Shown: positions 1 through 10,473 of the stretch, piece after piece
Layout: every line of letters begins with the position of its first letter
Position numbering within the stretch: the first letter of the stretch is position 1
Assembly: GCA_938017825.1 (NCBI GenBank)
Contig: CALIJE010000042.1
Location: forward strand, 56,938 to 120,937
From: an uncultured Flavobacteriaceae bacterium
GTDB lineage: Bacteria > Bacteroidota > Bacteroidia > Flavobacteriales > Flavobacteriaceae
Direction: 5' to 3'
Length of the DNA stretch: 64,000 nucleotides
Notes under the pieces: generated by a model
The model's input: the letters and a program-made list of their open reading frames with translations, nothing else
Database searches by the model: none
Told to the model about the DNA's origin: nothing
Program-made: the position numbers and the translations under genes

Positions 1-730
1 CAGTGCCATAGGCATACGTAATGAGTCCAACGTAAACCGATTTTCCATACTCTGGTGCCGTTCCTGGCAAGCTGCCCGTACCACGGTACAGGGTCCAATC
101 ATCGGCCTCTATTTGATAATTGCTATTTGGTAGTTGCCAATACACAGTTAGGGAATAATCGGCGTTGCCTACGATTCTAATATCGGCCCTGCCATCGGGC
201 ACAGAGTTTTTTCCGATGTCGTTAACGGAAGAATTTCCGTTAAGTGTATTTTTTCCTTCAATCGTAAATGAAGCCGAACCTCTATGCCCTACGACCACAT
301 GGGATGAATTGTACGAATCTAAATTAGCCACATGCACTTGTACTCCTGAAAAAATATAGGGTGAATTTGAGGCTTGTGGAGCTGTTTGCGATTCTGCTGT
401 TGTTCCAATCCCGATATTTCTTGCTACGAATTCGAAAGGGAATTCCACTAATTTTGCATCTAGCCTTCCCTGTTTGTCATGAAAGTGAAGGGTCACATTG
501 CTACTGTTATCGGTAAGCAAGGCATGGTAGCGACCTGAAGTCTGGGAGACTTGAGGTAGTGCCTCCGCATTATTGGTTACATAATTGACTAAGTCACCGG
601 TGCCGTTAAATTCATCAACAAAAGTGTTGGGGTCTGTGTTTTCTCCGTCGTTTATAACCATGGGTTCTGAATCATTTTCGGAACATGACAGAACTAAAAA
701 AAGTAAGAATGGCAAAAGATATGGTTTCAT
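1..730 (-). CDS. Putative secreted lipoprotein, C-terminus truncated by window edge
   Basis: Reverse-strand ATG at 730 gives MKPYLLPFLLFLVLSCSENDSEPMV..., a lipobox-like signal, open to the left edge; absent from the ORF track because it is partial. Confidence 0.75.
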   Translation of the reverse strand, partial: MKPYLLPFLLFLVLSCSENDSEPMVINDGENTDPNTFVDEFNGTGDLVNYVTNNAEALPQVSQTSGRYHALLTDNSSNVTLHFHDKQGRLDAKLVEFPFEFVARNIGIGTTAESQTAPQASNSPYIFSGVQVHVANLDSYNSSHVVVGHRGSASFTIEGKNTLNGNSSVNDIGKNSVPDGRADIRIVGNADYSLTVYWQLPNSNYQIEADDWTLYRGTGSLPGTAPEYGKSVYVGLITYAYGT

Positions 731-969
731 ACTGTAGTATTTAAGTGCCGGCGTTCCTGTAAAACGATTTTTAGAGATAATTAGTATGAGATGTGTCTTT
801 TGTGATTCGTTGCATTTGTTTTCGATTTCAACTAAGTTTTTTGTATGATATTTTCTCTTAAATATCATTTATGGGGATTCTACAACCCTTTTTATCTATT
901 TGACAACAAAAATTTAACTGTCTTAAGGGTAGCATATACCTTAGCCCCTTCAAACCAACCCCAATAAAC

Positions 970-1491
970 ATGAAAAAGGGATTTCTGATTATTTTTTTTG
1001 CCTTATTCGGTGCAACTATCTGTGCCCAGGAAGGATTTAAGCTAGGTGTTCAAGGCGGTCTTCCGTATAATGACTTTAACGATAAGACCAGTGTAATGGT
1101 CGGTGCAGATTTAGGGTATATGCGAGCCTTGGGGGAAGTTGTTGATTTAGGGATTATGACCGGAATCGTGCACGGCTTTCCAAAAACTTTTGTCTTTGAG
1201 GAAACAAACGTTGAGATTGAAGACAATACCGCAATTGATTTTGCACCCCTGGCCTTATCGGTCAGAATATGGCCATCGCAATCATTTTCATTTGGTATTG
1301 ATGGGGGAACGGCATTCGGACTAAGCGAAGGAAATGATGGCGGACTCTATTTTCGCCCTATTCTAGGTTATCTTTTTGGAACGTATACTGAAATCAATGT
1401 ATCACATACGACCATCAAATTAAAGGATGAGACTTGGTCGACTATAAATTTTGGGATACTACATACCTTCAAATCCAAGAGAACGCGATAA
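970..1491 (+). CDS. Outer-membrane beta-barrel-like hypothetical protein
   Basis: 173 aa, signal peptide MKKGFLIIFFALFGATICAQ, alternating aromatic/glycine beta-barrel pattern. Confidence 0.7.
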   Translation: MKKGFLIIFFALFGATICAQEGFKLGVQGGLPYNDFNDKTSVMVGADLGYMRALGEVVDLGIMTGIVHGFPKTFVFEETNVEIEDNTAIDFAPLALSVRIWPSQSFSFGIDGGTAFGLSEGNDGGLYFRPILGYLFGTYTEINVSHTTIKLKDETWSTINFGILHTFKSKRTR

Positions 1492-1507
1492 TTTTAAGCG
1501 CCTAGAC

Positions 1508-1876
1508 CTAATTAAACCAAACGGCATAGCCTTTTCTGCGCAGCTCTAATGCCAGTACTTTCTCCATTTTCAGTGCGTCGTTACGTGTGGCCAATGGGGC
1601 AATATGGTGGTATAGACTACCACGTAGATACAGGCCGTATTTTTCTACAATTCTTGCAGATAACTTATGGCCTTTTTTATTCACAAATCCTGTTTTATGT
1701 TGTTCAAACCGCTCTTTTGGCGATTTGCTCGTCATGCCAACATAAAGGCATTCGAGTACGCCGTTAAATTGGGGATTCGCTTCACGAAACTTTCTGTTTT
1801 CGGAAAATACTTTTTTGTGAAGTTCTATTACGTAGATATGGTATTGTCGCAATGGCATTTGCTTTAGCCTTCCCAA
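1508..1876 (-). CDS. GIY-YIG nuclease-like protein
   Basis: Motif LYVGMTSKSPKERFEQHKTG; overlaps the end of gnd by 13 bp. Confidence 0.6.
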   Translation of the reverse strand: MGRLKQMPLRQYHIYVIELHKKVFSENRKFREANPQFNGVLECLYVGMTSKSPKERFEQHKTGFVNKKGHKLSARIVEKYGLYLRGSLYHHIAPLATRNDALKMEKVLALELRRKGYAVWFN

Positions 1877-3273
1877 TCAGTATGAAAAATACCTTCCCGA
1901 TCTTGCCGTTCATAGGTATGCGAACCGAAAAAATCGCGCTGGGCTTGTATCATATTTAAGGGCAAAAGATTACTGGTGTATGCGTCGAAATAAGTTAAAC
2001 TATTGACCAGCCCTGGTAGAGGTATACCATTGGTAATTCCGTAACCTACAAGTTTACGGGCTGCTACTACAGTAGGCTCTATTTTTTTAACAAATGAAGG
2101 TGCAAGAAGTAAATTTGGCAAACTATTGTCTTCTTCAAAGGCTGCCGTAATGTCGGCCAACATGGCTGCACGAATAATGCAGCCCGCGCGCCATATTTTT
2201 GCAATAAGCCCAATATCCAACTGATACCCATATTCCTTAGAGGCTTCTGCCAACTGATGCAGGCCTTGTGCATAGGTCATGATAAATGAAAAGTATAAAG
2301 CCTCTTCCGCTAAATCGATCAGGGCTGTTTTTTCCATTGATTCAATACTAGGCCGGGTATAGAGTTTATTGGCCTGTATGCGTTCTTCTTTGAGAGCAGA
2401 GATTTCACGCATGCTAACAGAAATGTCTATTGAAGGTACTGGAATTCCCAAATCCATAGCATTTTGACTGGTCCATTTACCCGTACCTTTTTGTTTGGCC
2501 CGATCAAGTATCATATCTATAAGATCTCCATCAGTCAGGTCATCTTTTTTCGCGAGTATTTCAGATGTGATTTGGACCAAAAACGATTGTAACCTTCCCG
2601 TGTTCCATTGTGTAAATATATCATGCAATTCACTGTTAGACAGGTCCCCACCTTTTTTGAGCAGATCGTATATTTCGGACGTCAATTGCATGAGCCCGTA
2701 TTCGATACCATTGTGTACCATTTTTACATAGTTGCCCGCAGAGTTTGGTCCTAGATACGCTACACAAGGCTCACCTTGGTATTTTGCGGCCGCAGCCTCT
2801 AGAATAGGCTGTACCTTGGCATAGGCTTCCTTAGATCCTCCGGGCATAATACTTGGGCCTAACCTAGCACCCTTGGCGCCGCCTGATACTCCTGCGCCGA
2901 AAAAATGGATTCCCTTTTCTTTAAGATATGCCGCTCTTTCATCGGTATCTGTAAAAAAAGAATTGCCCCCATCGATCAAGATATCCCCGGGTTCAAGGTA
3001 TGGTAGCAAGCTTTCTATGACTGCATCCACAATTTTGCCTGCAGGTACCAATAACATGATTTTTCTTGGTGCGGACAGTTTTTCTACAAAGGTAGCTAGG
3101 TTGGTGGTTGCACTGACTTGGTTTTCATTGCCCCCTTCGCTTATTAAGGCAGCTACTTTTTCTGCATCAAGATCATTTCCGAAAGCCGTAAAACCTTTTT
3201 CTGCAACGTTTAAAATAAAATTGCGCCCCATGACACCTAGTCCTACCAATCCAAAATCATATCCCTGCTCCAT
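1864..3273 (-). CDS. gnd: 6-phosphogluconate dehydrogenase (decarboxylating)
   Basis: 469 aa, GLVGLGVMGRNFILNVAEKGF Rossmann motif, GPNSAGNYVKMVHNGIEYG. Confidence 0.97.
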   Translation of the reverse strand: MEQGYDFGLVGLGVMGRNFILNVAEKGFTAFGNDLDAEKVAALISEGGNENQVSATTNLATFVEKLSAPRKIMLLVPAGKIVDAVIESLLPYLEPGDILIDGGNSFFTDTDERAAYLKEKGIHFFGAGVSGGAKGARLGPSIMPGGSKEAYAKVQPILEAAAAKYQGEPCVAYLGPNSAGNYVKMVHNGIEYGLMQLTSEIYDLLKKGGDLSNSELHDIFTQWNTGRLQSFLVQITSEILAKKDDLTDGDLIDMILDRAKQKGTGKWTSQNAMDLGIPVPSIDISVSMREISALKEERIQANKLYTRPSIESMEKTALIDLAEEALYFSFIMTYAQGLHQLAEASKEYGYQLDIGLIAKIWRAGCIIRAAMLADITAAFEEDNSLPNLLLAPSFVKKIEPTVVAARKLVGYGITNGIPLPGLVNSLTYFDAYTSNLLPLNMIQAQRDFFGSHTYERQDREGIFHTDWEG

Positions 3274-3320
3274 ATTTATTTATAAATTTGTTGGGTTTGT
3301 AACCACGATAGTGATTGACC

Positions 3321-3866
3321 TTACTTTAAATCTATTTGTACGTTCTCTTTTTTCAAACCGCTGATATAAGCTTCTACTTTGAAATTGTTTTCGTCAAATT
3401 GGGTATCACGTTTGAAAGCGGCCTCTTTTCGATACTTACTTCTAGCAAAACGACGTACACCCTGTTCATCTTGAATCAATAAACCTGGCACGGCGGTACC
3501 TTTACCGTTTTCGTCTTTCGCGACCATAGTTAAGTAAGAGGAGTTGCAATGTCTTTTTTTACCTGTCGTTACATTTTGAGATTCAACGCGAACGCCTACA
3601 ACCATTGAAGTACGCCCGGTATAATTTATAGATGCTTTCAAGGTTAGTAATTCACCTACTTCAACGGGATGTAAAAAATCGACCCGGTTCACGGAGGCGG
3701 TGACGCAATAGCACTGAGAATGCTTAGAGGCACAAGCGAATGCAATCTGATCCATTAGACTCAAGATATGTCCGCCATGAATCTTACCACCGAAATTGGA
3801 ATGGGAGGGAAGCATCAACTCCGTAATGGAAAGTCTTGATTCTCGGGCGGTTTTAAAATGTTCCAT
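3321..3866 (-). CDS. Acyl-CoA thioesterase (hotdog fold)
   Basis: NFGGKIHGGHILSLMDQIAFACASKHSQ motif. Confidence 0.88.
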   Translation of the reverse strand: MEHFKTARESRLSITELMLPSHSNFGGKIHGGHILSLMDQIAFACASKHSQCYCVTASVNRVDFLHPVEVGELLTLKASINYTGRTSMVVGVRVESQNVTTGKKRHCNSSYLTMVAKDENGKGTAVPGLLIQDEQGVRRFARSKYRKEAAFKRDTQFDENNFKVEAYISGLKKENVQIDLK

Positions 3867-3867
3867 A

Positions 3868-5214
3868 TTAAAGGTTTAAGCGTGGTTCCTCTTCAAAATC
3901 ATCTTCCTGAGCTCGTTTTAAAATGGGTTCAGGAATAGACTTTTTCGCTTTAGCGCCCATTTTCTTTAACTTTTCAATACTGGTTATGATGTTGCCTCTG
4001 CCTTCGACCAATTTATTCATAGCCCCTTTGTATTCGATTTTGGCATCGTCCATTTTTTTACCAACTTTTGTTAGGTCCGAAACAAACCCCTCGAATTTAT
4101 CATAGAGCGCACCGGCCTGCCTAGCGATTTCAATGGCATTCCGTTGTTGTTTTTCATTATTCCACATACTATCGATGGTACGTAAGGTTGCCAGAAGTGT
4201 AGAAGGCGTTACAATAACTATGTTTTGTTCGAATGCTTTGTTATACAATGAGTTGTCGTTATTGACAGCTATTGCAAATGCAGGTTCTATGGGTACGAAC
4301 ATCAAAACAAAATCGGGGCTTTCCATTTCGTAGAGGTCCTCATATTTTTTTGCGGATAATTGATCCACATGTTTTCTAAGTGATGAAATATGATCTTTCA
4401 GATATTTTTCTTTTAACTCCTCCTCGGAATTTATAAAGCGTTCGTAATCGGTTAGGGAAACTTTTGAATCAACAATCATTTTCTTCCCATCGGGAAGGTT
4501 AATGATGACATCGGGTAGCACCCTTGAACCATCTTCCAAGGTAAAACTCTGCTGCACTGAATATTCACGATCTTTCTCCAAACCAGACTTTTCTAAAACC
4601 CGCTCGAGCACTAATTCGCCCCAATTGCCTTGCATTTTACTATCACCTTTGAGCGCTTTTGTTAGGTTCTCGGCTTCTTGGGTAATCTTAAGATTTTGTG
4701 TTTGAAGGTTCAATAATTGTTCTTTCAATGCTGAATGAATACTGATGTTTTCCTTTTGACTTTCCTCGACCTTTTTTTCGAACAATTGAATCTTTTCATT
4801 TAGTGGAGTAAGGATATCCTTGATGTTTTTTTCATTCCGCTCGGTAAACTTCAAACTTTTTTCCTCTAGTATTTTATTGGCAAGGTTTTCAAATTCCTTA
4901 GTGAATTTTTCTTGGAGCTTTTCTACTTCCTGTTGTTGTTCTCGATTCTTCAATTGCAAATTTTCCATATCGGCCTCATATCGTACTAGTTGATTGCCGA
5001 GAGCCTCTTTTTCGCGTTGCATATGCGTTTTGTGTTCCTCTACATCCATGAGTTTCGTCTCCATGTTCGCAAGATTTTGACGCAATTGTAGTGCTCTTTC
5101 CTCCAAGGCGATTTGGCTCGATTTTGTTTTGAGGTTCTGAATATAAATACCCAGAAAATAGCCCAGCGCCAGGCAGACCAAACCGACTAAAAGATAAATA
5201 AGGTACGCGTTCAT
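3868..5214 (-). CDS. rmuC: DNA recombination protein RmuC
   Basis: N-terminal TM, coiled coil, MQGNWGELVLERVLEKSGL...IVDSKVSLTDYERF. Confidence 0.95.
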   Translation of the reverse strand: MNAYLIYLLVGLVCLALGYFLGIYIQNLKTKSSQIALEERALQLRQNLANMETKLMDVEEHKTHMQREKEALGNQLVRYEADMENLQLKNREQQQEVEKLQEKFTKEFENLANKILEEKSLKFTERNEKNIKDILTPLNEKIQLFEKKVEESQKENISIHSALKEQLLNLQTQNLKITQEAENLTKALKGDSKMQGNWGELVLERVLEKSGLEKDREYSVQQSFTLEDGSRVLPDVIINLPDGKKMIVDSKVSLTDYERFINSEEELKEKYLKDHISSLRKHVDQLSAKKYEDLYEMESPDFVLMFVPIEPAFAIAVNNDNSLYNKAFEQNIVIVTPSTLLATLRTIDSMWNNEKQQRNAIEIARQAGALYDKFEGFVSDLTKVGKKMDDAKIEYKGAMNKLVEGRGNIITSIEKLKKMGAKAKKSIPEPILKRAQEDDFEEEPRLNL

Positions 5215-5289
5215 TTTTTTACTAAAGTATGAAGTAAAGATACAAGATTGCCTTCGAAAACAATCAAGTTGTTTTTAGATTTAGAACTG

Positions 5290-6048
5290 CTATTTCCTAA
5301 TCCGAAATGATTTTGTTTCTGAATTAAAAACTACGGTATCTTCGGGGAACAATGTCTCAAAAGCTTGGCTATTAATTAGGGCTTCAGGGGTGCCAAAAGG
5401 GTTGTTTTTACCATCTAACAATAACATCTTGTCACAGAGCTGCATGGCCATTTCTATTTCATGACTTGTAAACAGAATAGTTTTTTTGGTTTCATGTGCG
5501 ATTCTACGTAGTAGTTTTAGTAAGTGTACTTTATGGTAAAGATCTAAGTGGGTCGTTGGTTCATCCATGAGAATGATAGGAGTATCCTGTGCCAAGGCAC
5601 GGGCGATCAAAACCCGTTGCATTTGACCATCGCTTAGTTCATAGCAGGGTTTGTGCCGAAGGTCTTCCAATTCTAAAATTTGAATGGCTTCCCCGATTTT
5701 TTCCTCATCCAAGTGCGACAGGCTGCCTATCCAATTGGTATACGGTTGTCTTCCTAAGGTAACCAATTCCCAAACGGTCATATTTCTGGATGGAATCGCT
5801 TCGGTAAGAACCATGCTAATTTGAGAAGCGAGCGTGTTCGATTTAAGTTGAGCCAGTGCCTTCCCATTAATTAGTATGTGACCCGATAACTGCGGTTGTA
5901 CTTTTCCTAGTGTTCTGAGCAGGGTAGATTTACCAACGCCATTGATCCCTACAATAGACATCAGCTCGCCTTCAGTAAGGTTAAAATTGATTGCTTTGAC
6001 AACAATCTGAGTTTTATAACCGATTGATAATTCGGAAACGGTGAGCAT
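5290..6048 (-). CDS. ABC transporter ATP-binding protein (BtuD/FecE type)
   Basis: Walker A GINGVGKSTLL, signature LSDGQMQR, Walker B IILMDEPTTHLD; start at MLTVSEL is likely (ORF track start is 6105). Confidence 0.9.
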   Translation of the reverse strand: MLTVSELSIGYKTQIVVKAINFNLTEGELMSIVGINGVGKSTLLRTLGKVQPQLSGHILINGKALAQLKSNTLASQISMVLTEAIPSRNMTVWELVTLGRQPYTNWIGSLSHLDEEKIGEAIQILELEDLRHKPCYELSDGQMQRVLIARALAQDTPIILMDEPTTHLDLYHKVHLLKLLRRIAHETKKTILFTSHEIEMAMQLCDKMLLLDGKNNPFGTPEALINSQAFETLFPEDTVVFNSETKSFRIRK

Positions 6049-6068
6049 AGTTTGTAAAGGGTCGTTTT

Positions 6069-7100
6069 TCAAAATAGCATTCTTTTTTTTCGGATCAATA
6101 GCCAAATAACAACCGGAGCGCCCAGAATGCTTGTAATTGCATTTATGGGCAATACACTAGAGGAACCTGGTAATTGAGCCACAATATCGCATAGCAACAT
6201 TAATATTGCTCCATATAAAAGTACCGCTGGGACCAAAACCCTGTGGTCCGTGGTTCGAAACAATTGTCGAGTGAGATGTGGTACCGCGAGCCCCACAAAA
6301 GCAATAGGACCCGCAAAGGCAGTCACGGAACCAGCCAATAGACCTGTAGCTATAATAATGATATAGCGCGATTTCTTGAGGTTAACGCCCAAACTTCGAG
6401 CATAATTCTCTCCTAATAAATAAGCATTCAAGGACTTAATCGATAATACACTTAAGATGATTCCCAATATAATAATGCCCGATAACAAAAGTAATTGTGC
6501 CCATGACAGGTTGCCTAGACTGCCAAAAGACCAATAGATATATTGTTGCAGTTTTTCAGCATTGGTGAAATAGGAGAGGACGCTTACTACTGCACCGGTA
6601 ATGCTCCCGAACATGAGACCGATGATGAGGAGGGCCATGGTGTCCTTTATCTTGGAAGCCACAATCATCACGGCCATTAAGACTAAAAAGCTGCCCAAAC
6701 TTGCTGCTAGCGCTAAGGATACGTCATTTACCAATCCGAATGAGGTCAATCCAGTGAAGACCGTAGCACCCATAATCAGTATGGCGGCACCAAGACTGGC
6801 CCCTGAACTAATACCTAACACAAATGGTCCTGCCAAGGGGTTTCGAAAAAGGGTCTGCATTAAGAGCCCGCTCAAGGCAAGTCCACCTCCAACGAGAATT
6901 GCCGTAAACGCTTTTGGTATTCTATAATTCCAAATGATATAATCCCATGAAGAATTTTCGAGTTTGGCACCAAAAATGGCATTCAGGGTTTCTTTGAAAG
7001 GAATGGAAACCGAACCAAAACTTAAATTGAGTCCAAAACACAGCACCAGTGCAACAAAGAGGATTGCAAAAGAAAGGCCGTATGTTTTTTGAGGATTCAA
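6069..7100 (-). CDS. FecCD-family iron/cobalamin ABC transporter permease
   Basis: 343 aa multi-TM; GGGLALSGLLMQTLFRNPLAGPFVLGISSGASLGA. Confidence 0.93.
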   Translation of the reverse strand: MNPQKTYGLSFAILFVALVLCFGLNLSFGSVSIPFKETLNAIFGAKLENSSWDYIIWNYRIPKAFTAILVGGGLALSGLLMQTLFRNPLAGPFVLGISSGASLGAAILIMGATVFTGLTSFGLVNDVSLALAASLGSFLVLMAVMIVASKIKDTMALLIIGLMFGSITGAVVSVLSYFTNAEKLQQYIYWSFGSLGNLSWAQLLLLSGIIILGIILSVLSIKSLNAYLLGENYARSLGVNLKKSRYIIIIATGLLAGSVTAFAGPIAFVGLAVPHLTRQLFRTTDHRVLVPAVLLYGAILMLLCDIVAQLPGSSSVLPINAITSILGAPVVIWLLIRKKRMLF

Positions 7101-8249
7101 CTAATCTAAAGGTTTAAAAAAATAGGGTTGGTGGTCGGGCAACAATTCAGGATGAAAAATGTGGATCAAATCATTTAGGACGAGATCTGGTCTTTGGGGG
7201 GCCAATTCATAGAATAATAGTCCGCCTGTGGCGCCGACGGTTTTAGAAAAAGTATATATGTTTTTGTTTTGGAACGAGCTAAATTGTTGATAGTGCAGAC
7301 TACTTTCTGACATATTCTTGTACGAGGTAAACTGTGAAGGGGATACCCAAAAATCAGCATGTTGAGCGGTTTCCAATACGTTTTCCCAGCTTAAGGAAAG
7401 ACTGCCTGTTTCTGTAGTGGTTCCCCAGAGGTAATCGGCATTGGCATCTTTGAGAAACTGGGCGGCCCAGCTACCGCCTCCAGGTAAGTACCAAACATCT
7501 TTATACATGGCCCCACTTAGCACTGTTGGGCGTTTGGAAGCTTTAGTGGCCAACGCTTTTGAATTTTCATAGGAAGTTTCTATTTGTGCAAACAAGCTGT
7601 CCGCTTTTTTCTCGAGCTGAAAGAAAGGAGCAAAAAACTTAATCCATTCTGCCTTGCCCAACGGTGTTTCTTCTGTCCAATCCCCATTATAAACGACAGG
7701 AATATGAGACTTTTGAAGGGTCTCATAGGTTTTATTTTGACCATTGATGGCAAAACCAACTATCACCTCCGGATTCAGGGCTATGGTCATTTCTGTATTG
7801 ATACTTTCATTGCTACCCAATTCCTTTATGCTTTCGGCTTCGATGCGTTCTCTGGCTCTAGGGGATGATATATATTTGGTATCGGGGAAGCCTACCAGCC
7901 TGTCTAAAACGCCAAGACTTTCCAAGGCGGGAATATGAGTTGTTGAAGTAACCACGATGCGCTCAACTGGTATAGAGACAATAGCGTCGTACTCATCTTT
8001 GTTCAAAGTTATTGAGGCCATTTTATCTTTCGGAATGAGGGCGTAGGTAAACGCCGCTTCTGCGTCGGGCCAGGGAGAAGAAATTTTGATAAGTGTTATA
8101 TCATTACCAGATTTTTCAATCCGAAATCCTTTCGCATGTGCGATACTGATGTTCTCGGTACTCGAGGTCTCTGGTAACTTTATTTTGTTTTGTTGCTTAC
8201 AACCAGCCAATAGCACCAATAGTGCACATATAATTCCTTTCTTGATCAT
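7101..8249 (-). CDS. ABC transporter substrate-binding lipoprotein (BtuF-like)
   Basis: Lipoprotein signal LLVLLAGCKQ; periplasmic binding fold ALNPEVIVGF; operon with permease and ATPase, divergent to a riboswitch-controlled receptor. Confidence 0.88.
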   Translation of the reverse strand: MIKKGIICALLVLLAGCKQQNKIKLPETSSTENISIAHAKGFRIEKSGNDITLIKISSPWPDAEAAFTYALIPKDKMASITLNKDEYDAIVSIPVERIVVTSTTHIPALESLGVLDRLVGFPDTKYISSPRARERIEAESIKELGSNESINTEMTIALNPEVIVGFAINGQNKTYETLQKSHIPVVYNGDWTEETPLGKAEWIKFFAPFFQLEKKADSLFAQIETSYENSKALATKASKRPTVLSGAMYKDVWYLPGGGSWAAQFLKDANADYLWGTTTETGSLSLSWENVLETAQHADFWVSPSQFTSYKNMSESSLHYQQFSSFQNKNIYTFSKTVGATGGLLFYELAPQRPDLVLNDLIHIFHPELLPDHQPYFFKPLD

Positions 8250-8300
8250 TCTCCAAGTTTGCTTGTCAAAAGTAGTATTATTTGCTCTTTAGCTTAAAAG

Positions 8301-8319
8301 ATTAAACAAAATGTTTAAT
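8301..8319. promoter_or_regulatory. Perfect 8-bp inverted repeat ATTAAACA-AAA-TGTTTAAT, candidate operator
   Basis: Seen directly between the divergent btuF-like gene and the cobalamin riboswitch. Confidence 0.45.
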
Positions 8320-8334
8320 TTCGTCCCGAATTTT

Positions 8335-8530
8335 GGTTTTCAATCCAATCATTTCGGACTGAAATTAAAAGGGAATCCGGTTAGAATCCGGAGCTGTTCC
8401 CGCAACTGTAAACTAAGTCGATCCTAGCATCGATGGTTACCATTTTCTTCGAATACCACTGTTTGTCATTTGGCCGACGGGAAGGTCGATGGTAATACGT
8501 AAGTCAGGAGACCTGCCATGTTCAACAACT
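8335..8530 (+). promoter_or_regulatory. Cobalamin (AdoCbl) riboswitch
   Basis: GGGAATCCGG...GAATCCGGAGCTGTTCCCGCAACTGTAA core and B12 box AAGTCAGGAGACCTGCC (8501-8517), upstream of a TonB receptor; outer boundaries approximate. Confidence 0.95.
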
Positions 8531-8598
8531 ATTGTTAAACTTTCGGGATAAAAGTTAACGTATGGTACATACGATTTACTCGAACAATTAAGTAAAGG

Positions 8599-10473
8599 AT
8601 GAACAAAGGATTAAGTATTCTTTGTGCTGCATTTTTGTCAAATTTGACGCTTGTGGCACAACAGGAAAATGATTCGACCACTATTCAGATGTTGGATGAG
8701 GTCGTAGTTAGTGATTCTCGATTTGCATTGAAGAGGGAAAACTCTGGAAAAACGGTCATAACCATTTCTGCCGAAGAATTGAGTCGATTTCAAGGACGTA
8801 ATATTGCAGAGGTGATTACGACGAAAAGTGGCTTGGAACTTACGGGTGCCAGAAGTAGGGAAGGAGCTGTTTTCGGAGTATTCGCCAGAGGAGGAAGGGG
8901 ACGCCAGGTTTTGATATTTATTGACGGGGTGCGCGTTTCGGATCCATCGTCATTTTCTCAGGAGTACGACCTTAGACTGCTTTCCGCTGCGAATGTAGAA
9001 TCTGTAGAGATTATCAAAGGTGCAGCCAGCACACTATATGGCACCAATGCTGCAACAGCGGTAATCAACATCAAGACTAAGGATGCTGGTGCGAGCAAAA
9101 TAGGCCTTACTTTACAGTCGATGGCAGGAACCAATCAAAATGCTGATGACCAAAACTTTAATTTGTCAAGGTCTTCCAATAGCGGTCTTTTGAGCGGTAC
9201 CTTAAACAGGATTACCTACAAGGTTGGCTTTAGCAATAGGTTCGCCGAAGGGCTATCGGATATTGTGACCGTCGAAAATGAAAAGGACGGTTTTTCACAT
9301 TTTAGTGCAGATGCTCAACTGGGCTATTCCATTGCAGACAAGTTTAAGGTAGCGGTTTATGCCAATCAAACAAGACTGCGAACTGATTTTGATGAGTCTT
9401 TTGGACTATCAGATGCGCCATATAGATTTACAAGTGAACAGGAGCGCCTTGGGCTGTCGGCAAGTTTTGATTATGGCAAGGGTCAATTTCATGCCAATGG
9501 TGCCTATGCCAAGTATAGTTCAGAAAGCGTGAGTGCTTTCCCATCTACTTTCGACGGGAGTAACTATAATATCGACCTCTATAACAAATATATTTTCAAC
9601 GACCGTTTCTATAGCATTGTCGGATTACATTATTTAGAAGACAAGGCTGAATTGGAGACGGTTCAAAATTTTAGGATGACAGACCCATATGTGAATGCGG
9701 TATTTGTTTCCGAATTTGGATTGAATCTGAATTTCGGTGCCCGTTTGAACAATCATTCGGAGTACGGAAGCAAATTCGTTTATAACTTCAATCCTTCGTT
9801 TACATTAAAGTCAGGTGATGACTATTTTAAATTACTCGCCTCATATGCAACCTCATATATTACCCCATCACTTACACAGCTTTTTGGAAGTTTTGGTGCG
9901 AATCCTGATCTTGAACCAGAAGATAATCGTACCATCGAGGGTGGATTGGAATATGCCAGCAATAGTGGTTTTAGGGCCAATGTTTTATATTTCAATAGAA
10001 AAGAGGAGAATTTCGTGTTCTATGACCTAGTTGAAAATGGCTATAAGAATGCCGAGAACAGTATTGATGCACAAGGTGTAGAATTTGAGATACAGTACAA
10101 ACCAACAACAAATGTGGAACTCTATGCCAATTATACCTTCACGGAGCGCAAAGGGGATAACGCCATACGTATTCCAAAACACAAGGTGAATGCGACTTTG
10201 GGCTACCACTTTACGGAACGGTCATTCGCGTCGTTGGGCTACAATCTAACCGGCAATCGTTTGGATACGGATTTTAGTTCGTTTCCATCCAATGATGTTT
10301 CATTGGGCTCCTTTCAACTAGTAAATTTGTTTGCATCGCATGCGTTCATACCTGATGTTCTCAAGGTATTCCTGAATGTCGATAATTTGCTGAACGAGAA
10401 GTATACCGAGGTACTTGGGTTTACCACTAGGGGTAGGAATCTAAGTATAGGCTTTCAGTTGAACTTGCAATAA
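8599..10473 (+). CDS. btuB: TonB-dependent outer-membrane receptor (BtuB-like cobalamin receptor)
   Basis: 624 aa, TonB box/plug MLDEVVVSDSRF..., C-terminal aromatic beta strand; under a cobalamin riboswitch. Confidence 0.88.
   Translation: MNKGLSILCAAFLSNLTLVAQQENDSTTIQMLDEVVVSDSRFALKRENSGKTVITISAEELSRFQGRNIAEVITTKSGLELTGARSREGAVFGVFARGGRGRQVLIFIDGVRVSDPSSFSQEYDLRLLSAANVESVEIIKGAASTLYGTNAATAVINIKTKDAGASKIGLTLQSMAGTNQNADDQNFNLSRSSNSGLLSGTLNRITYKVGFSNRFAEGLSDIVTVENEKDGFSHFSADAQLGYSIADKFKVAVYANQTRLRTDFDESFGLSDAPYRFTSEQERLGLSASFDYGKGQFHANGAYAKYSSESVSAFPSTFDGSNYNIDLYNKYIFNDRFYSIVGLHYLEDKAELETVQNFRMTDPYVNAVFVSEFGLNLNFGARLNNHSEYGSKFVYNFNPSFTLKSGDDYFKLLASYATSYITPSLTQLFGSFGANPDLEPEDNRTIEGGLEYASNSGFRANVLYFNRKEENFVFYDLVENGYKNAENSIDAQGVEFEIQYKPTTNVELYANYTFTERKGDNAIRIPKHKVNATLGYHFTERSFASLGYNLTGNRLDTDFSSFPSNDVSLGSFQLVNLFASHAFIPDVLKVFLNVDNLLNEKYTEVLGFTTRGRNLSIGFQLNLQ

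Noticed and set aside
2873-3364. 163-aa forward ORF
   Set aside because: Antisense to gnd, which is a clear conserved gene
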